Shown one piece after another: positions 55,621 through 64,000 of a DNA stretch of 64,000 nucleotides (position 1 is the stretch's first letter; every line of letters starts with the position of its first letter). Under the pieces are notes generated by a model. That model made no database searches and was not told the origin of the DNA. It worked only from the letters and a program-made list of their open reading frames with translations. Source of the stretch: Phenylobacterium sp. (GTDB taxonomy: Bacteria > Pseudomonadota > Alphaproteobacteria > Caulobacterales > Caulobacteraceae); the NCBI GenBank assembly GCA_018001015.1, contig JAGNIV010000018.1, forward strand, positions 1 through 64,000, written 5' to 3'. Both the position numbers and the translations under genes were made by a program.

Positions 55621-58569
55621 ATGACGACGGCGAACCTGCTCTGCGCCAGCGCCCTGGCCGGTCTCCTGGCCTTCAGCGCAACCCCTGTCCTGGCCCAGGA
55701 CGCCGAGGTTTCCGAGATCGTGGTCACCGGCAGCCGGATCGCTCGCAAGGACTATGTGTCGGAGAGCCCCATCGTCACGGTGGGTCAGGAGCAGATCGCC
55801 GCCGTGGGCATGGTGACGATCGAGAACACCCTGAACCAACTTCCGCAGTTCACGCCCTCCAACGGCTCGGGGACCAACACCACCAACTTCGTCACTACGC
55901 CGGGCCAGGCCTACGCCAACCTGCGCGGTCTGGGCCCCACCCGCACCCTGGTGCTGATCGACGGACGCCGCGTGGTGGCGGGCAATCCTAACGCGGTCGT
56001 CGACCTGAACACCGTGCCGACCTTCCTGGTGGACACGGTGGAGACCATCACCGGCGGCGCCTCGGCGGTCTATGGCTCCGACGCCATCGCCGGCGTCGTG
56101 AACTTCAAGCTTAAGCGCAACTTCGAGGGCCTGCAGGTGGACGTCCAGTTCGGCGCCACCGAACAGAACGACGCTGGGCAACTCACCGCTTCGGTGGGCT
56201 GGGGTCACGACTTCGAGCGGGGCGCCCTTGCGGTGGCCGCCACCTATGACAGGCGCGAGGGCCTGCTGGCTTCAGACCGCGACTGGTCGGCGGTGGGCTA
56301 TTCGATTCTCGCCACCGGCCTGACGCCCTCCGGAGCGGCGACCATTCCCGACGGCCGGTTCGATCCGGCCTCCAACACCGGGGGCGCGGCCAACCTGCCC
56401 AGCCAAGCGGCGATGAACATGGTGTTCGGCGCCTATGGCTTTTCGCCCGGCGCGGTGGCCCGCGGCGCGAGCCTCTCCTTCAACGCCGATGGCAGCCTGT
56501 TCTCCACCGCCCCGGTGAACAACTACAAGGGCGTCCGCGACGCAGGCTTCTCGGCGTCGAGCTACACCTTCAACAGCGCCGCCTATCGCTACCTGAACCT
56601 GCCGCTCGAGCGCTGGAGCCTCTATGCCAATGGCCGCTACGACCTGAGCTACCGCCTCGAGGCCTACGGCACGGCCAGCTACACCACCTATGACGTGTCG
56701 CGTCAGCTCGGCCCCGCCTCGGCCAGCGATGGCGCCTTCCCCGGCCCCGACATCGTGGTCCCGGTGACCAATCCCTTTATCCCGCCAGACCTGCGCACCC
56801 TGCTGGCCTCGCGGACAGATCCGACCGCGGCCTTCTATCCCCGCCGCGCCTTCAACGAGGTGGGCGGCCGGCTCTCCAACAACACCTATGAGACGATGCA
56901 GCTGGTGGCGGGCCTCCGTGGAGCCCTGCCGATCAAGGACTGGAAGTGGGACTTCTATGCCAGCTATGGCCAGATGGACCACACCGAGCACCAGTTCGGG
57001 AATGTCAGCCGCGCGGCGATGCGAACGCTGACCTTCGCCCCCGACGGCGGGGTGGCCATCTGCGGCGGGTTCAACATCTTCGGGGCCGGCAAGGTCAGCC
57101 CCGGCTGCGCGGCCTATATCGCCCGCGACGTCACCAACGCGACGACCATCAAGCAATCCGTGGTGGAGGGCTACGCCACCGGCAGCCTGCTCAACCTGCC
57201 CGCCGGCGCGCTGAAATTCTCGGCCGGCGCCCAGTACCGCAGGGACGACTTCGACTATTCTCCCGACCCGCTGCTGCAAGGCCCCGACATCGTCGGCTTC
57301 AATCCGGCGGTCCCGGTGAGCGGCGACATCACCTCCAAGGAGGTCTACGCCGAACTGCTGGTCCCGGTGCTGGCCGACCTGCCGCTGATCGAGAGCCTGG
57401 ACATCACCCTGGGCGGCCGGATCGCCGACTATTCCACCACAGGTCAGGTCAGCGCCTACAAGGCCGACCTCACCTGGAAACCCGTATCAGAGCTGCTGAT
57501 CCGTGGTGGCTACCAGCGCGCGGTCCGCGCACCGAACATCGCCGAACTGTTCTCGCCCGCGTCCCTGGGCTTTGTCGGTATGGGCTCACCCGGGGCCGGC
57601 ACCACGGCGGGCGACCCCTGCGATGTACGCTCCTCGTTCCGCACCGGCGCCAGCGCCGCGGCGGTGCGCGGTCTGTGCCTCTCCCAGGGCGTGCCCACGG
57701 CGATCATCGACACCTTCAACCAGGCCTCGACCCAGGTGGAGATCACGGGCGGCGGCAATCGCAACCTCAGTGAGGAGACCGCCGACAGCTTCACCGCCGG
57801 CGCGGTCTGGACGCCCGCGGTGGACGCGCCGTTCCTGCGCCGCTTCAGCGTCAGCCTGGACTATTACAAGATCGAGGTGGCCGATGTGGTGGGGACCATC
57901 GGGGTCCCGACCATCCTGGCCTCCTGCTTCAACGCCGATGGGTCCAACCCCGGCTTCTCCAACGCCAACTTCTACTGCCAGCAGTTCACCCGCCTAAGCT
58001 CGGGCCAGATTACCGGCGTCGCCCAGACCCAGGTGAACCTGGCCTCGGTAAAGACCTCCGGCATCGACGCCCAGGTGGACTGGGGCTTTGATCTCGCCGA
58101 CCTCGGACTGCCGGAGAGCACGGGCGCCCTGGCCTTCAACCTGGTGATCTCCAAGCTCGACAGCTTCGAGCGTCAGGCGCGGCCTAACGCGGCCTTCATC
58201 GACTATGCCGGGACCATCGGGGCAGACCTCTCGGGCGGCGCCCTGCCGGAGTGGAAGTCGGTGCTGTCGGCCACCTGGGCGGTAGGTCGCGTGCGCACCA
58301 CCCTGCGCTGGCGCCACATCGCGGCCATGACCGACGCCCGCAGCGTGCCGACCTTCAGCCCCACGGCGGTCAACACGCCCAACTACGATGTCTACGACCT
58401 GGCGGGCTCCTGGAAGGTCGATGATCGGGTCACCCTGCGCGCCGGGATCAACAACCTTGAAGACAAGGACTCGCCCTACTTCACCAGCTACCCCAACTCC
58501 AACACCGACCCGTCCAGCTTCGACATTCTGGGCCGGCGAGTGTTCGTGGGGATCAATGCGAAGTTCTAG
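55621..58569 (+). CDS. TonB-dependent outer-membrane receptor
   Basis: The protein has 982 residues. ATG 55621 gives a signal peptide (MTTANLLCASALAGLLAFSATPVLAQ). A TonB-box-like SEIVVTGSRI follows, then the plug domain (NTLNQLPQFTPSNGSGTNTTNFVTTPG, LRGLGPTRTLVLIDGRRVV, VETITGGASAVYGSDAIAGVVNFKLKR). A long beta-barrel ends with F-V-G-I-N-A-K-F. It imports an unknown substrate; Caulobacterales have many such receptors for glycans, vitamin B12 and siderophores. cobS and cobT lie a few kb away but nothing ties them. It converges with the DUF4153 gene, sharing the stop palindrome CTAG at 58566-58569. Confidence 0.94.
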   Translation: MTTANLLCASALAGLLAFSATPVLAQDAEVSEIVVTGSRIARKDYVSESPIVTVGQEQIAAVGMVTIENTLNQLPQFTPSNGSGTNTTNFVTTPGQAYANLRGLGPTRTLVLIDGRRVVAGNPNAVVDLNTVPTFLVDTVETITGGASAVYGSDAIAGVVNFKLKRNFEGLQVDVQFGATEQNDAGQLTASVGWGHDFERGALAVAATYDRREGLLASDRDWSAVGYSILATGLTPSGAATIPDGRFDPASNTGGAANLPSQAAMNMVFGAYGFSPGAVARGASLSFNADGSLFSTAPVNNYKGVRDAGFSASSYTFNSAAYRYLNLPLERWSLYANGRYDLSYRLEAYGTASYTTYDVSRQLGPASASDGAFPGPDIVVPVTNPFIPPDLRTLLASRTDPTAAFYPRRAFNEVGGRLSNNTYETMQLVAGLRGALPIKDWKWDFYASYGQMDHTEHQFGNVSRAAMRTLTFAPDGGVAICGGFNIFGAGKVSPGCAAYIARDVTNATTIKQSVVEGYATGSLLNLPAGALKFSAGAQYRRDDFDYSPDPLLQGPDIVGFNPAVPVSGDITSKEVYAELLVPVLADLPLIESLDITLGGRIADYSTTGQVSAYKADLTWKPVSELLIRGGYQRAVRAPNIAELFSPASLGFVGMGSPGAGTTAGDPCDVRSSFRTGASAAAVRGLCLSQGVPTAIIDTFNQASTQVEITGGGNRNLSEETADSFTAGAVWTPAVDAPFLRRFSVSLDYYKIEVADVVGTIGVPTILASCFNADGSNPGFSNANFYCQQFTRLSSGQITGVAQTQVNLASVKTSGIDAQVDWGFDLADLGLPESTGALAFNLVISKLDSFERQARPNAAFIDYAGTIGADLSGGALPEWKSVLSATWAVGRVRTTLRWRHIAAMTDARSVPTFSPTAVNTPNYDVYDLAGSWKVDDRVTLRAGINNLEDKDSPYFTSYPNSNTDPSSFDILGRRVFVGINAKF

Positions 58570-60350
58570 GGCCGCTCGCTCTCCGGCGGCCGGACGGGCT
58601 TGATCTCCGGGCACTTGTCGTCGCTGGGCACGACCCGCAGCCGGCGGCCGGCGACCACCACGTCCGCCATCGGTTCAGGATCGGCGTTCACCGCGAACCG
58701 CCCGGCCTTCAGGGCCGCACCGTCGGTTTCGCAATAGGCGCCCGACAGGGTTCCGATGCGGGCCCATACGCCATTGGCCTGGCGATAGACCCGGCGATCT
58801 CCCATCGCGAAGATCACCACCTCGGGCGTCGCGTCGCCGTCCAGGTCAGCCACGACGGCGTCGCACAAACGGCCAGGCTCGCAGTTCTGGAGCGGGTCTT
58901 CGAAGCTCTTCCACGTCTGCTCCAGGAACCCCGCCGGGAAGGCGCCGCCGCCGGCCAGGGTGACGAGCTCCCTGCGCTCCACCACCGAGGTCGAGGCTTC
59001 GCCGTAGCGCGCCTTGCGGGCCAGCGCCGAGGCGGCGCGCTTGGCGATGTCGGCGGCGTGGGGTCCCGTCTTGCGGGCGGCGAGCGCCTTGAGGGCGTCT
59101 ATCCCCGGCTTGCCGGCCTCGAAGCGCAGGAACAGGTAGTCGAACTCCTCCGGCGTCACGAGGCCGCGGTCGAGGCGGGCGACCTGGTCGTTCACCGACA
59201 GCCGGCTGGGATTGGCCAGGGGCGAGAACAGGGCCAGCAGGACGGCCACCACCAGGTAGGCGGCGATGACGTTGGTCACCTCCAGGCGCTTCAGCCAGGG
59301 ACCGGGCCAGAAGACGCTGGCCGCGTAGCCCGCCGCATAGACCACGGCCACGATAGCGCAGGCGACACCATAGATGCGGTCGGGGGTCAGGCCGTACTGC
59401 CCGATGCGTAAGATCAGGCCATAGGCGGCGATGGCCACCAGCGGCGCGATGATGAGCCCGGTGACCCGGCCCGCCCACTTCAGCGCCAAGGGCGGATGAT
59501 CCTGCGCCTCGCCTTCCTGATAGGCGGCGTTCAGCAGGACGATGAGGGCCGCGGCGGCCGAAAGCAGGATGCCCGCCGCGCTCTTGGTGTCCCAGAGCAG
59601 GGTGAGGCCGGTGAACGGCAGGGCCATCAGGAAGCCCGCTCCGATCACCGCCATCACTGGCAGCAGCCAAGACAGCAGGGTCAGCGCCACGGTGCGGATG
59701 CCGCGCACCAGGCTGGCGCGGACGTCGGTCAGGTGGATGGCCAGGGCGAAAAAGGTGGTGATGGCGGGGAGGGCGAACCAGGGCTTCTGGATGGTCTCGC
59801 CCACCCACTTGACGCCGATCAGGTCGAACAGCGCTGCGCCCAGCCAGAGCAGCAGCCACAGGGCGCCGACGAACAGCACGGCCAGGGCCAGCCGCACGCC
59901 GTCCTTCCAGGTCTGGTCGAAGTAGCGATCATAGGTGGCGATCCAGCGCCGGTCGGCGTCGGCCGCCGACACCAGATGGTGGGCGATGAACAGGCCGATG
60001 GCGGTGAAGATCACCAGGGGCGGACCTGGCCAGTGCTCCGTGCCGGCGTCGGGGATGGCTATGGTCCCGTGATAGGCGCCGAGCCCCGCCACCACGAGGG
60101 CGGCGATGGCGCCCCAGACGATCAGGGTCCGGGTCCGGAGGGTGCGAAGGCCGCCCAGCAGCACAACGGGCAGGAACAGGATCAGCATCGCGCAGGCGCA
60201 GAACAGCGGCGAGGAGACGCCGTCGATCAGGCCGTGCTTCTCCCACTCGTTCAGGCCGTACAGCGCCAGGCCCTGGGCGAACCCGATGGCGACGCGGGCG
60301 ATGGCGATGGGTCGTGACGCCTGACCCTGCTCTGTTTCCCCGGCGAACAT
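58566..60350 (-). CDS. DUF4153-like multi-pass membrane protein
   Basis: The protein has 594 residues and starts at MFAGETEQGQASRP (ATG 60350), preferred over an in-frame start at 60425. About ten hydrophobic segments fill residues 25-400 (GFAQGLALYGLNEWEK, MLILFLPVVLLGGL, VLFVGALWLLLWLGAALFDLIGV, TVALTLLSWLLPVMAVIGAGFLMAL). A soluble C-terminal part of about 190 residues follows (VTPEEFDYLFLRFEAGKPGIDALKALAARK). It matches the DUF4153 pattern. The function is unknown; an envelope role is likely. It is divergent from the tetR-efflux operon. Confidence 0.82.
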   Translation of the reverse strand: MFAGETEQGQASRPIAIARVAIGFAQGLALYGLNEWEKHGLIDGVSSPLFCACAMLILFLPVVLLGGLRTLRTRTLIVWGAIAALVVAGLGAYHGTIAIPDAGTEHWPGPPLVIFTAIGLFIAHHLVSAADADRRWIATYDRYFDQTWKDGVRLALAVLFVGALWLLLWLGAALFDLIGVKWVGETIQKPWFALPAITTFFALAIHLTDVRASLVRGIRTVALTLLSWLLPVMAVIGAGFLMALPFTGLTLLWDTKSAAGILLSAAAALIVLLNAAYQEGEAQDHPPLALKWAGRVTGLIIAPLVAIAAYGLILRIGQYGLTPDRIYGVACAIVAVVYAAGYAASVFWPGPWLKRLEVTNVIAAYLVVAVLLALFSPLANPSRLSVNDQVARLDRGLVTPEEFDYLFLRFEAGKPGIDALKALAARKTGPHAADIAKRAASALARKARYGEASTSVVERRELVTLAGGGAFPAGFLEQTWKSFEDPLQNCEPGRLCDAVVADLDGDATPEVVIFAMGDRRVYRQANGVWARIGTLSGAYCETDGAALKAGRFAVNADPEPMADVVVAGRRLRVVPSDDKCPEIKPVRPPESERP

Positions 60351-60463
60351 GATGGTCCCTCTCCAGCTCGCCTCACGGTCGCATGGCGGGCGGCGAGCAC
60401 CAACAAGCTTGGCTGGTTGATGCAATAGACCCGGCTTGCCATGCCGAGGCTTGCGGCCTACTG

Positions 60464-60483
60464 ATAACTGACCAGTCAGTTAT
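60464..60483. promoter_or_regulatory. TetR-type operator of the efflux operon
   Basis: ATAACTGAC and GTCAGTTAT form a perfect 9-bp inverted repeat around CA, ending 11 bases before the tetR ATG. Its core TGACCAGTCA is typical of operators of AcrR/TetR-type repressors. A/T-rich TTATTTATAG next to it may be part of the promoter, so bound repressor would block transcription. Confidence 0.75.
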
Positions 60484-60494
60484 TTATAGCGCAC

Positions 60495-61124
60495 ATGTCC
60501 CTCCCCGCCGGCCAGCCGAAGTTCCGACGCCGCAAGGCCGATCGTCCCGACGAGATCGTGGCGGCGGCTTTCGAGGTGTTCGGGGAAAAGGGATTCGCCG
60601 CCGCGCGGCTGGACGACATCGCCGCCCGGGCCGGAGTCTCGAAGGGCGCGATCTATCTTTACTTCGCCACCAAGGAGGACATCTTCCAGGCCGTGGTGGA
60701 ACAGGGCGTCGCGCCCAACCTGCACAATCTGGCCGCGCTGACCGCCGCCAATCCGCAGACCTTCCCCGACCTGATCCGCGCCTTCGCCAAGGTCATGGCC
60801 CAGGTCACCTCCACGACCCCTCTGGGCGGTATCCTGAAGATGGTGATCGGCGAGGCGCGCAACTTCCCGGAGCTGGCGCGGGTCTGGCACGATCGGCTGA
60901 TCTTCCCGGCGCTCGGCGCCCTGTCCGCCGCCATCGCCGCGGCCCAGGCGCGCGGCGAAATCCGTCCGGGCGACCCGCGCCAATACGCCGTCTCGCTGAT
61001 CGCACCGATGTTGGTGGGGGTGATCTGGCGCGAGACCTTCACGCCCATCGGCGCCGAGCCCTTCGACCTGCCGGCGCTGATGGAACAACACGTCGAGACC
61101 CTGCTGCGGGGAATGGTCCCATGA
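60495..61124 (+). CDS. TetR/AcrR-family repressor of the efflux operon
   Basis: The protein has 209 residues. The helix-turn-helix reads L-D-D-I-A-A-R-A-G-V-S-K-G-A-I-Y-L-Y-F-A-T-K, the classical TetR motif, after IVAAAFEVFGEKGFAAAR. The C-terminal domain binds an unknown ligand. The start is ATG 60495. It is the first gene of an operon whose members all overlap by four bases (tetR-HlyD as ATGA), and a perfect dyad just upstream suggests autorepression. It resembles the CecR/YbiH-YbhGFSR arrangement of E. coli. Confidence 0.92.
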   Translation: MSLPAGQPKFRRRKADRPDEIVAAAFEVFGEKGFAAARLDDIAARAGVSKGAIYLYFATKEDIFQAVVEQGVAPNLHNLAALTAANPQTFPDLIRAFAKVMAQVTSTTPLGGILKMVIGEARNFPELARVWHDRLIFPALGALSAAIAAAQARGEIRPGDPRQYAVSLIAPMLVGVIWRETFTPIGAEPFDLPALMEQHVETLLRGMVP

Positions 61125-62092
61125 AACAACGCCTGCTCGTCATCGCCCTGCTGCTGGCCGCCGCGGCCCTCATCGCGGCCCTGGTCCTGGTTCCACGCCT
61201 GAACCGTTCCAATGTGCTCACCGGCTATGTGGAGGGCGAGCCGCTCTATCTGGCCGCCCCGGTGTCGGGGGCCGTGGCTCAGGTCTATGTCCAGCGCGGC
61301 GACCGGGTGCAGGCCGGCGACCGGCTCTTTGTCGTCGATCCCAAGCAACTGGACGCTCAGCGCCAGCAGGCCCAGGCCGAGGTGGGCGCCGCGGAAGCCC
61401 AGGCGCGGGACGCCCGCAAGGGCCTGCGGCCCGTCGAACTCGCCGTCTATGACGCCAACATCGCCGCGGCCGAAGCGCGCGCCCGCGACGCCGCGGCCGA
61501 CATGCGCCGGGTCCAGCCCCTGGTGCGCAAGGGCATCTATGCGCCCGCCCGCCTGGATGACGTCCGCGCCGCCCTGCAGACCGCCAACGCCCAGGTGGTG
61601 GCCGCCCGCCGGCAGCGCGACGCCGCGGCGCTGGGCGCCCGCGAAGGCCAGGTCCAGGCCGCCGACAGCCGGGTGGCCCAGGCCCAGGCCGGCCTCTCGG
61701 CCGCAGACGCCCGGCTCTCCGATCTCGCCCCCGTCGCCCCGTCCGCCGGCCGCGTGGAGGACGTCTTCTTCCAACCGGGCGAATGGTCGATCGCCAACCA
61801 GCCGATCCTGGCCCTGCTGCCGGATGATCGCATCAAGCTGCGGTTCTTCGTGCCCGAGCAAAGTCTCGCGGCCTACCGGGTCGGGTCCATGGTCAGCTTC
61901 GCCTGCGACGGCTGCGCCAAGGGTTTGTCGGCGAAGATCACCTTCATCAGCCCGCGGCCGGAGTTCACTCCGCCGATCATCTACAGCCGCGAGGCCCGCG
62001 ACCGGCTCGTCTATAGGGTGGAAGCCCGCCCCTCGGCCCGGCTCAATCCCGGCCAGCCGGTGGACGTCACGCCCCTGGGGCCGGACCGGTGA
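61121..62092 (+). CDS. HlyD-type membrane-fusion/adaptor protein (YbhG-like)
   Basis: The protein has 323 residues. An N-terminal membrane anchor (RLLVIALLLAAAALIAALVLV) is followed by the biotinyl-lipoyl-like segment (GAVAQVYVQRGDRVQAGDRLFVVD). An Ala/Gln/Arg-rich coiled-coil hairpin (about 70-200) follows, then a beta-barrel (VEDVFFQPGEWSIANQPILALLP). It bridges the inner-membrane ABC exporter to the outer membrane. ATG 61121 overlaps the tetR stop; its own stop overlaps the ATPase GTG start. Confidence 0.92.
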   Translation: MKQRLLVIALLLAAAALIAALVLVPRLNRSNVLTGYVEGEPLYLAAPVSGAVAQVYVQRGDRVQAGDRLFVVDPKQLDAQRQQAQAEVGAAEAQARDARKGLRPVELAVYDANIAAAEARARDAAADMRRVQPLVRKGIYAPARLDDVRAALQTANAQVVAARRQRDAAALGAREGQVQAADSRVAQAQAGLSAADARLSDLAPVAPSAGRVEDVFFQPGEWSIANQPILALLPDDRIKLRFFVPEQSLAAYRVGSMVSFACDGCAKGLSAKITFISPRPEFTPPIIYSREARDRLVYRVEARPSARLNPGQPVDVTPLGPDR

Positions 62093-63006
62093 CCCTGGCC
62101 ATCGACGTCCATGGCCTGAACAAGAGTTTCGGCGACAAGCACGTGGTGCAGGACGTCTCCATCCAGGTGGAGCACGGGCGGATCTGCGGATTCCTGGGGC
62201 CCAACGGCTCGGGGAAGACGACGACGCTGCGGATGCTGTGCGGCCTGCTGACCCCCGACAGCGGCGACGGGACCTGCCTGGGCCTGGACATCATCAGGGA
62301 GGCGGGCGCCATCAAGCGCCAGACCGGCTACATGACCCAGAAGTTCTCGCTGTATGAGGACCTGACCCTGGAGGAGAACCTGATGTTCTCCGCCCGCGTC
62401 CACGATCTGGACCACCGCAAGGCGCGTGTCGCCCACGCCCTGGAACACCTGGGCCTGATCGAGCGCCGCAGCCAACTTGCGGGCACGCTGTCGGGTGGCT
62501 GGAAGCAACGGCTGGCCCTGGCGACGGCCACCCTGCACGAGCCCAAGCTGCTGCTGCTGGACGAGCCCACCGCCGGGGTCGATCCCAAGGCGCGCCGCAC
62601 CTTCTGGGACGAGATCCACGCCCTGTCCGCCGAAGGTCTGACCGTGCTGGTCTCCACCCACTACATGGACGAGGCCGAGCGCTGTCACGAGATCGCGTAC
62701 ATCGCCTATGGCCAACTGATCGCGCGGGGCACGGCCGAGGAGGTGATCGGCCGCTCCAACCTCGTGACCTTCAATGGTGAGGGCCAGGGCGTCGACCGGC
62801 TGTCGGCGGAACTGGCCAAGCGGCCCGGCGTGGAGATGGCCGCCCCCTTCGGCGCCTCGCTCCATGTCAGCGGCACGGACCGCAAGGCGCTGGAGGCCGC
62901 CATCGCCCCCTACCGCCGGGAACCCTACAGCTGGAGCGAGGTCGAGCCGACCCTGGAGGACGTCTTCATCCAGCTGATGGAAGGGTCGGAGGACAACTTC
63001 CGATGA
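62089..63006 (+). CDS. ABC transporter ATP-binding protein (YbhF/CcmA type)
   Basis: The protein has 305 residues with a GTG start. Walker A is G-P-N-G-S-G-K-T-T-T near residue 37, the signature is LSGGWKQRLALA, Walker B with the catalytic Glu is LLLLDEPTAGVDPKARR, and the switch is VLVSTHYMDEAERC. It powers export by the ABC-2 permease encoded next, with substrates such as drugs or Na+ in related systems. E. coli YbhF has two ATPase domains; this protein has one. Confidence 0.94.
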   Translation: MTLAIDVHGLNKSFGDKHVVQDVSIQVEHGRICGFLGPNGSGKTTTLRMLCGLLTPDSGDGTCLGLDIIREAGAIKRQTGYMTQKFSLYEDLTLEENLMFSARVHDLDHRKARVAHALEHLGLIERRSQLAGTLSGGWKQRLALATATLHEPKLLLLDEPTAGVDPKARRTFWDEIHALSAEGLTVLVSTHYMDEAERCHEIAYIAYGQLIARGTAEEVIGRSNLVTFNGEGQGVDRLSAELAKRPGVEMAAPFGASLHVSGTDRKALEAAIAPYRREPYSWSEVEPTLEDVFIQLMEGSEDNFR

Positions 63007-64000
63007 ACGGTTTCTCGCTCACCCGGGTCTGGGCGGTGCTGATCAAGGAGTTCAAGCAGCTCACCCGCGACCGCCTGACCTACGCCATGATCCTGGCCCT
63101 GCCGGTGATCCAGCTGCTGCTGTTCGGCTACGCCATCAATTCCGAGCCCCGCCACCTGCCCACCGCCGTCCTCGTGCAGGAGGACAGTGTCTTCGCCCGC
63201 TCAATCCTGTCGTCCTTGCGCAATAGCGCCTATTTCGACCTCGTGGCCCAGGCCCGCAGCCCTGCCGAGCTGGACGCGCTGATCCGGCGCGGTGAAGTTC
63301 AGTTCGCCATCACCATCCCCGGCGACTTCACGCGACGGGTGGCTCGCGGCGACAGGGCCCAGATCCTGGTGGAGGCCGACGCCACCGATCCCTCGGCCAC
63401 CGGCCCCGCCGTCGCGGCCCTGGCCGCCCTGCCGACCCAGGCGCTTGTCGGCGACCTGAAGGGCGCGCTGGCGCCCAGGCTCCAGGCCAGCCCCCCCTTC
63501 GAGGTGGTGGTCCACCGCCGCTACAATCCCGAGGCCGTCACCGCCTACAACATCGTGCCGGGCCTGCTCGGCGTGATCCTCTCCATGACCCTGGTGATGA
63601 TGACCTCGCTCAGCGTCACCCGCGAGACCGAACGCGGCACCATGGAGAGCCTGCTGGCCACGCCCGTCGAGCCCATCGAGGTGATGATCGGCAAGCTCGC
63701 GCCCTATGTCCTGGTGGGGGTCGCCCAGACGGTGATCATCCTGTCCATCGCCAAGCTGCTGTTCCAGGTGCCGATGCTGGGAGGCTGGCTCGGTCTCAGC
63801 CTCGGGATCAGCCTGTTCATCGTGGGGTCGCTGGCCCTGGGCTTCCTGATCTCCACGGCGGCGCAGTCGCAGTTGCAGGCCATGCAGATGAGCTTCTTCT
63901 ACATCCTGCCCTCGATCCTGCTGTCGGGCTTCATGTTCCCGTTCCGGGGCATGCCGGGCTGGGCCCAGGCCTTGGGAGAGATCATCCCGGTCACCCACTT
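63003..64000 (+). CDS. ABC-2 type permease (partial, cut by window end)
   Basis: The frame starts at ATG 63003, overlapping the ATPase stop, and is open to the window edge (332 residues seen). An N-terminal membrane helix (LTYAMILALPVIQLLLFGYAI) precedes a periplasmic region of about 140 residues, then YNPEAVTAYNIVPGLLGVILSMTLVMMTSLSVTRETERGTMESLLATPVEPIEVMIGK and three more helices. This is the YhhJ/YbhR/YbhS permease pattern. A second permease gene would be expected just beyond the edge if the operon follows ybhGFSR. Confidence 0.93.
   Translation, partial: MNGFSLTRVWAVLIKEFKQLTRDRLTYAMILALPVIQLLLFGYAINSEPRHLPTAVLVQEDSVFARSILSSLRNSAYFDLVAQARSPAELDALIRRGEVQFAITIPGDFTRRVARGDRAQILVEADATDPSATGPAVAALAALPTQALVGDLKGALAPRLQASPPFEVVVHRRYNPEAVTAYNIVPGLLGVILSMTLVMMTSLSVTRETERGTMESLLATPVEPIEVMIGKLAPYVLVGVAQTVIILSIAKLLFQVPMLGGWLGLSLGISLFIVGSLALGFLISTAAQSQLQAMQMSFFYILPSILLSGFMFPFRGMPGWAQALGEIIPVTH

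Overview
The window is a chromosomal segment of a high-GC alphaproteobacterium. The organism is most likely a member of the Caulobacterales (Caulobacter/Phenylobacterium type). I infer this from the protein families and their order: secA divergent to a parvulin lipoprotein plus argJ pair, aroK-aroB-CorC, xerD with a secreted partner, bolA divergent to a J-domain gene followed by cobS and cobT, several large-receptor and catabolic genes, and very frequent ATGA/GTGA stop-start overlaps. No rRNA, tRNA, CRISPR array or prophage was seen. The species call is inference only.

Layout. 1-720: the tail of an IS30-type transposase, then a small Flp pilin gene and mutT on the minus strand. 846-7595: a five-gene run with overlapping ends (glutathione transferase, a frameshifted 2-hydroxychromene-2-carboxylate isomerase, a beta-lactamase-fold hydrolase, an amidohydrolase and a LacZ-type beta-galactosidase). 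7872-9338: a DEAD-box RNA helicase with its terminator. 9453-15009: a two-partner-secretion pore (TpsB) divergent to a FecR-domain protein with a Gly/Asn repeat tail, which is overlapped by a CHASE2-GGDEF-EAL c-di-GMP enzyme. 15006-21788: argJ and a parvulin lipoprotein (minus), a thiolase and secA (plus).

21887-31282 is a catabolic and redox stretch: a 27-residue membrane peptide, an NTF2-like protein, a quinone-oxidoreductase-like MDR enzyme, a DoxX protein, a carotenoid oxygenase and a DUF2855 protein divergent from a TetR regulator, an epoxide hydrolase, a threonine aldolase, and a LuxR/alpha-beta-hydrolase fusion. 31426-41833 is mostly housekeeping: an LprI-like protein, accA, a methyltransferase, an ATP-grasp-like orphan, a glycine-zipper protein, xerD and its secreted partner, aroK, aroB, a CorC-like protein, a single-domain response regulator and a 49-residue membrane protein.

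41992-45709 encodes a three-subunit molybdenum aldehyde-oxidoreductase-type enzyme. 45766-54867 holds bolA, a J-domain protein, a sulfotransferase and a TauD-type dioxygenase that look inserted, cobS and cobT of the aerobic cobaltochelatase with an unidentified gene between them, a phytase-like lipoprotein and a dienelactone hydrolase. 54928-64000 holds rpmB, a TonB-dependent receptor, a DUF4153 membrane protein, and a TetR-regulated efflux operon (HlyD-type adaptor, ABC ATPase, permease cut by the window edge).

Dispersed elements tie the regions together: three copies of a palindromic repeat of about 95 bp, and two full plus one partial copy of a different repeat of about 100 bp built of two hairpins. 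The observations I would check first are the Flp pilin with an apparent CTG start overlapping the mutT stop, the TpsB/FecR/CHASE2-EAL module, the G7 frameshift in the isomerase gene, the LuxR-hydrolase fusion, and the two-hairpin repeat.
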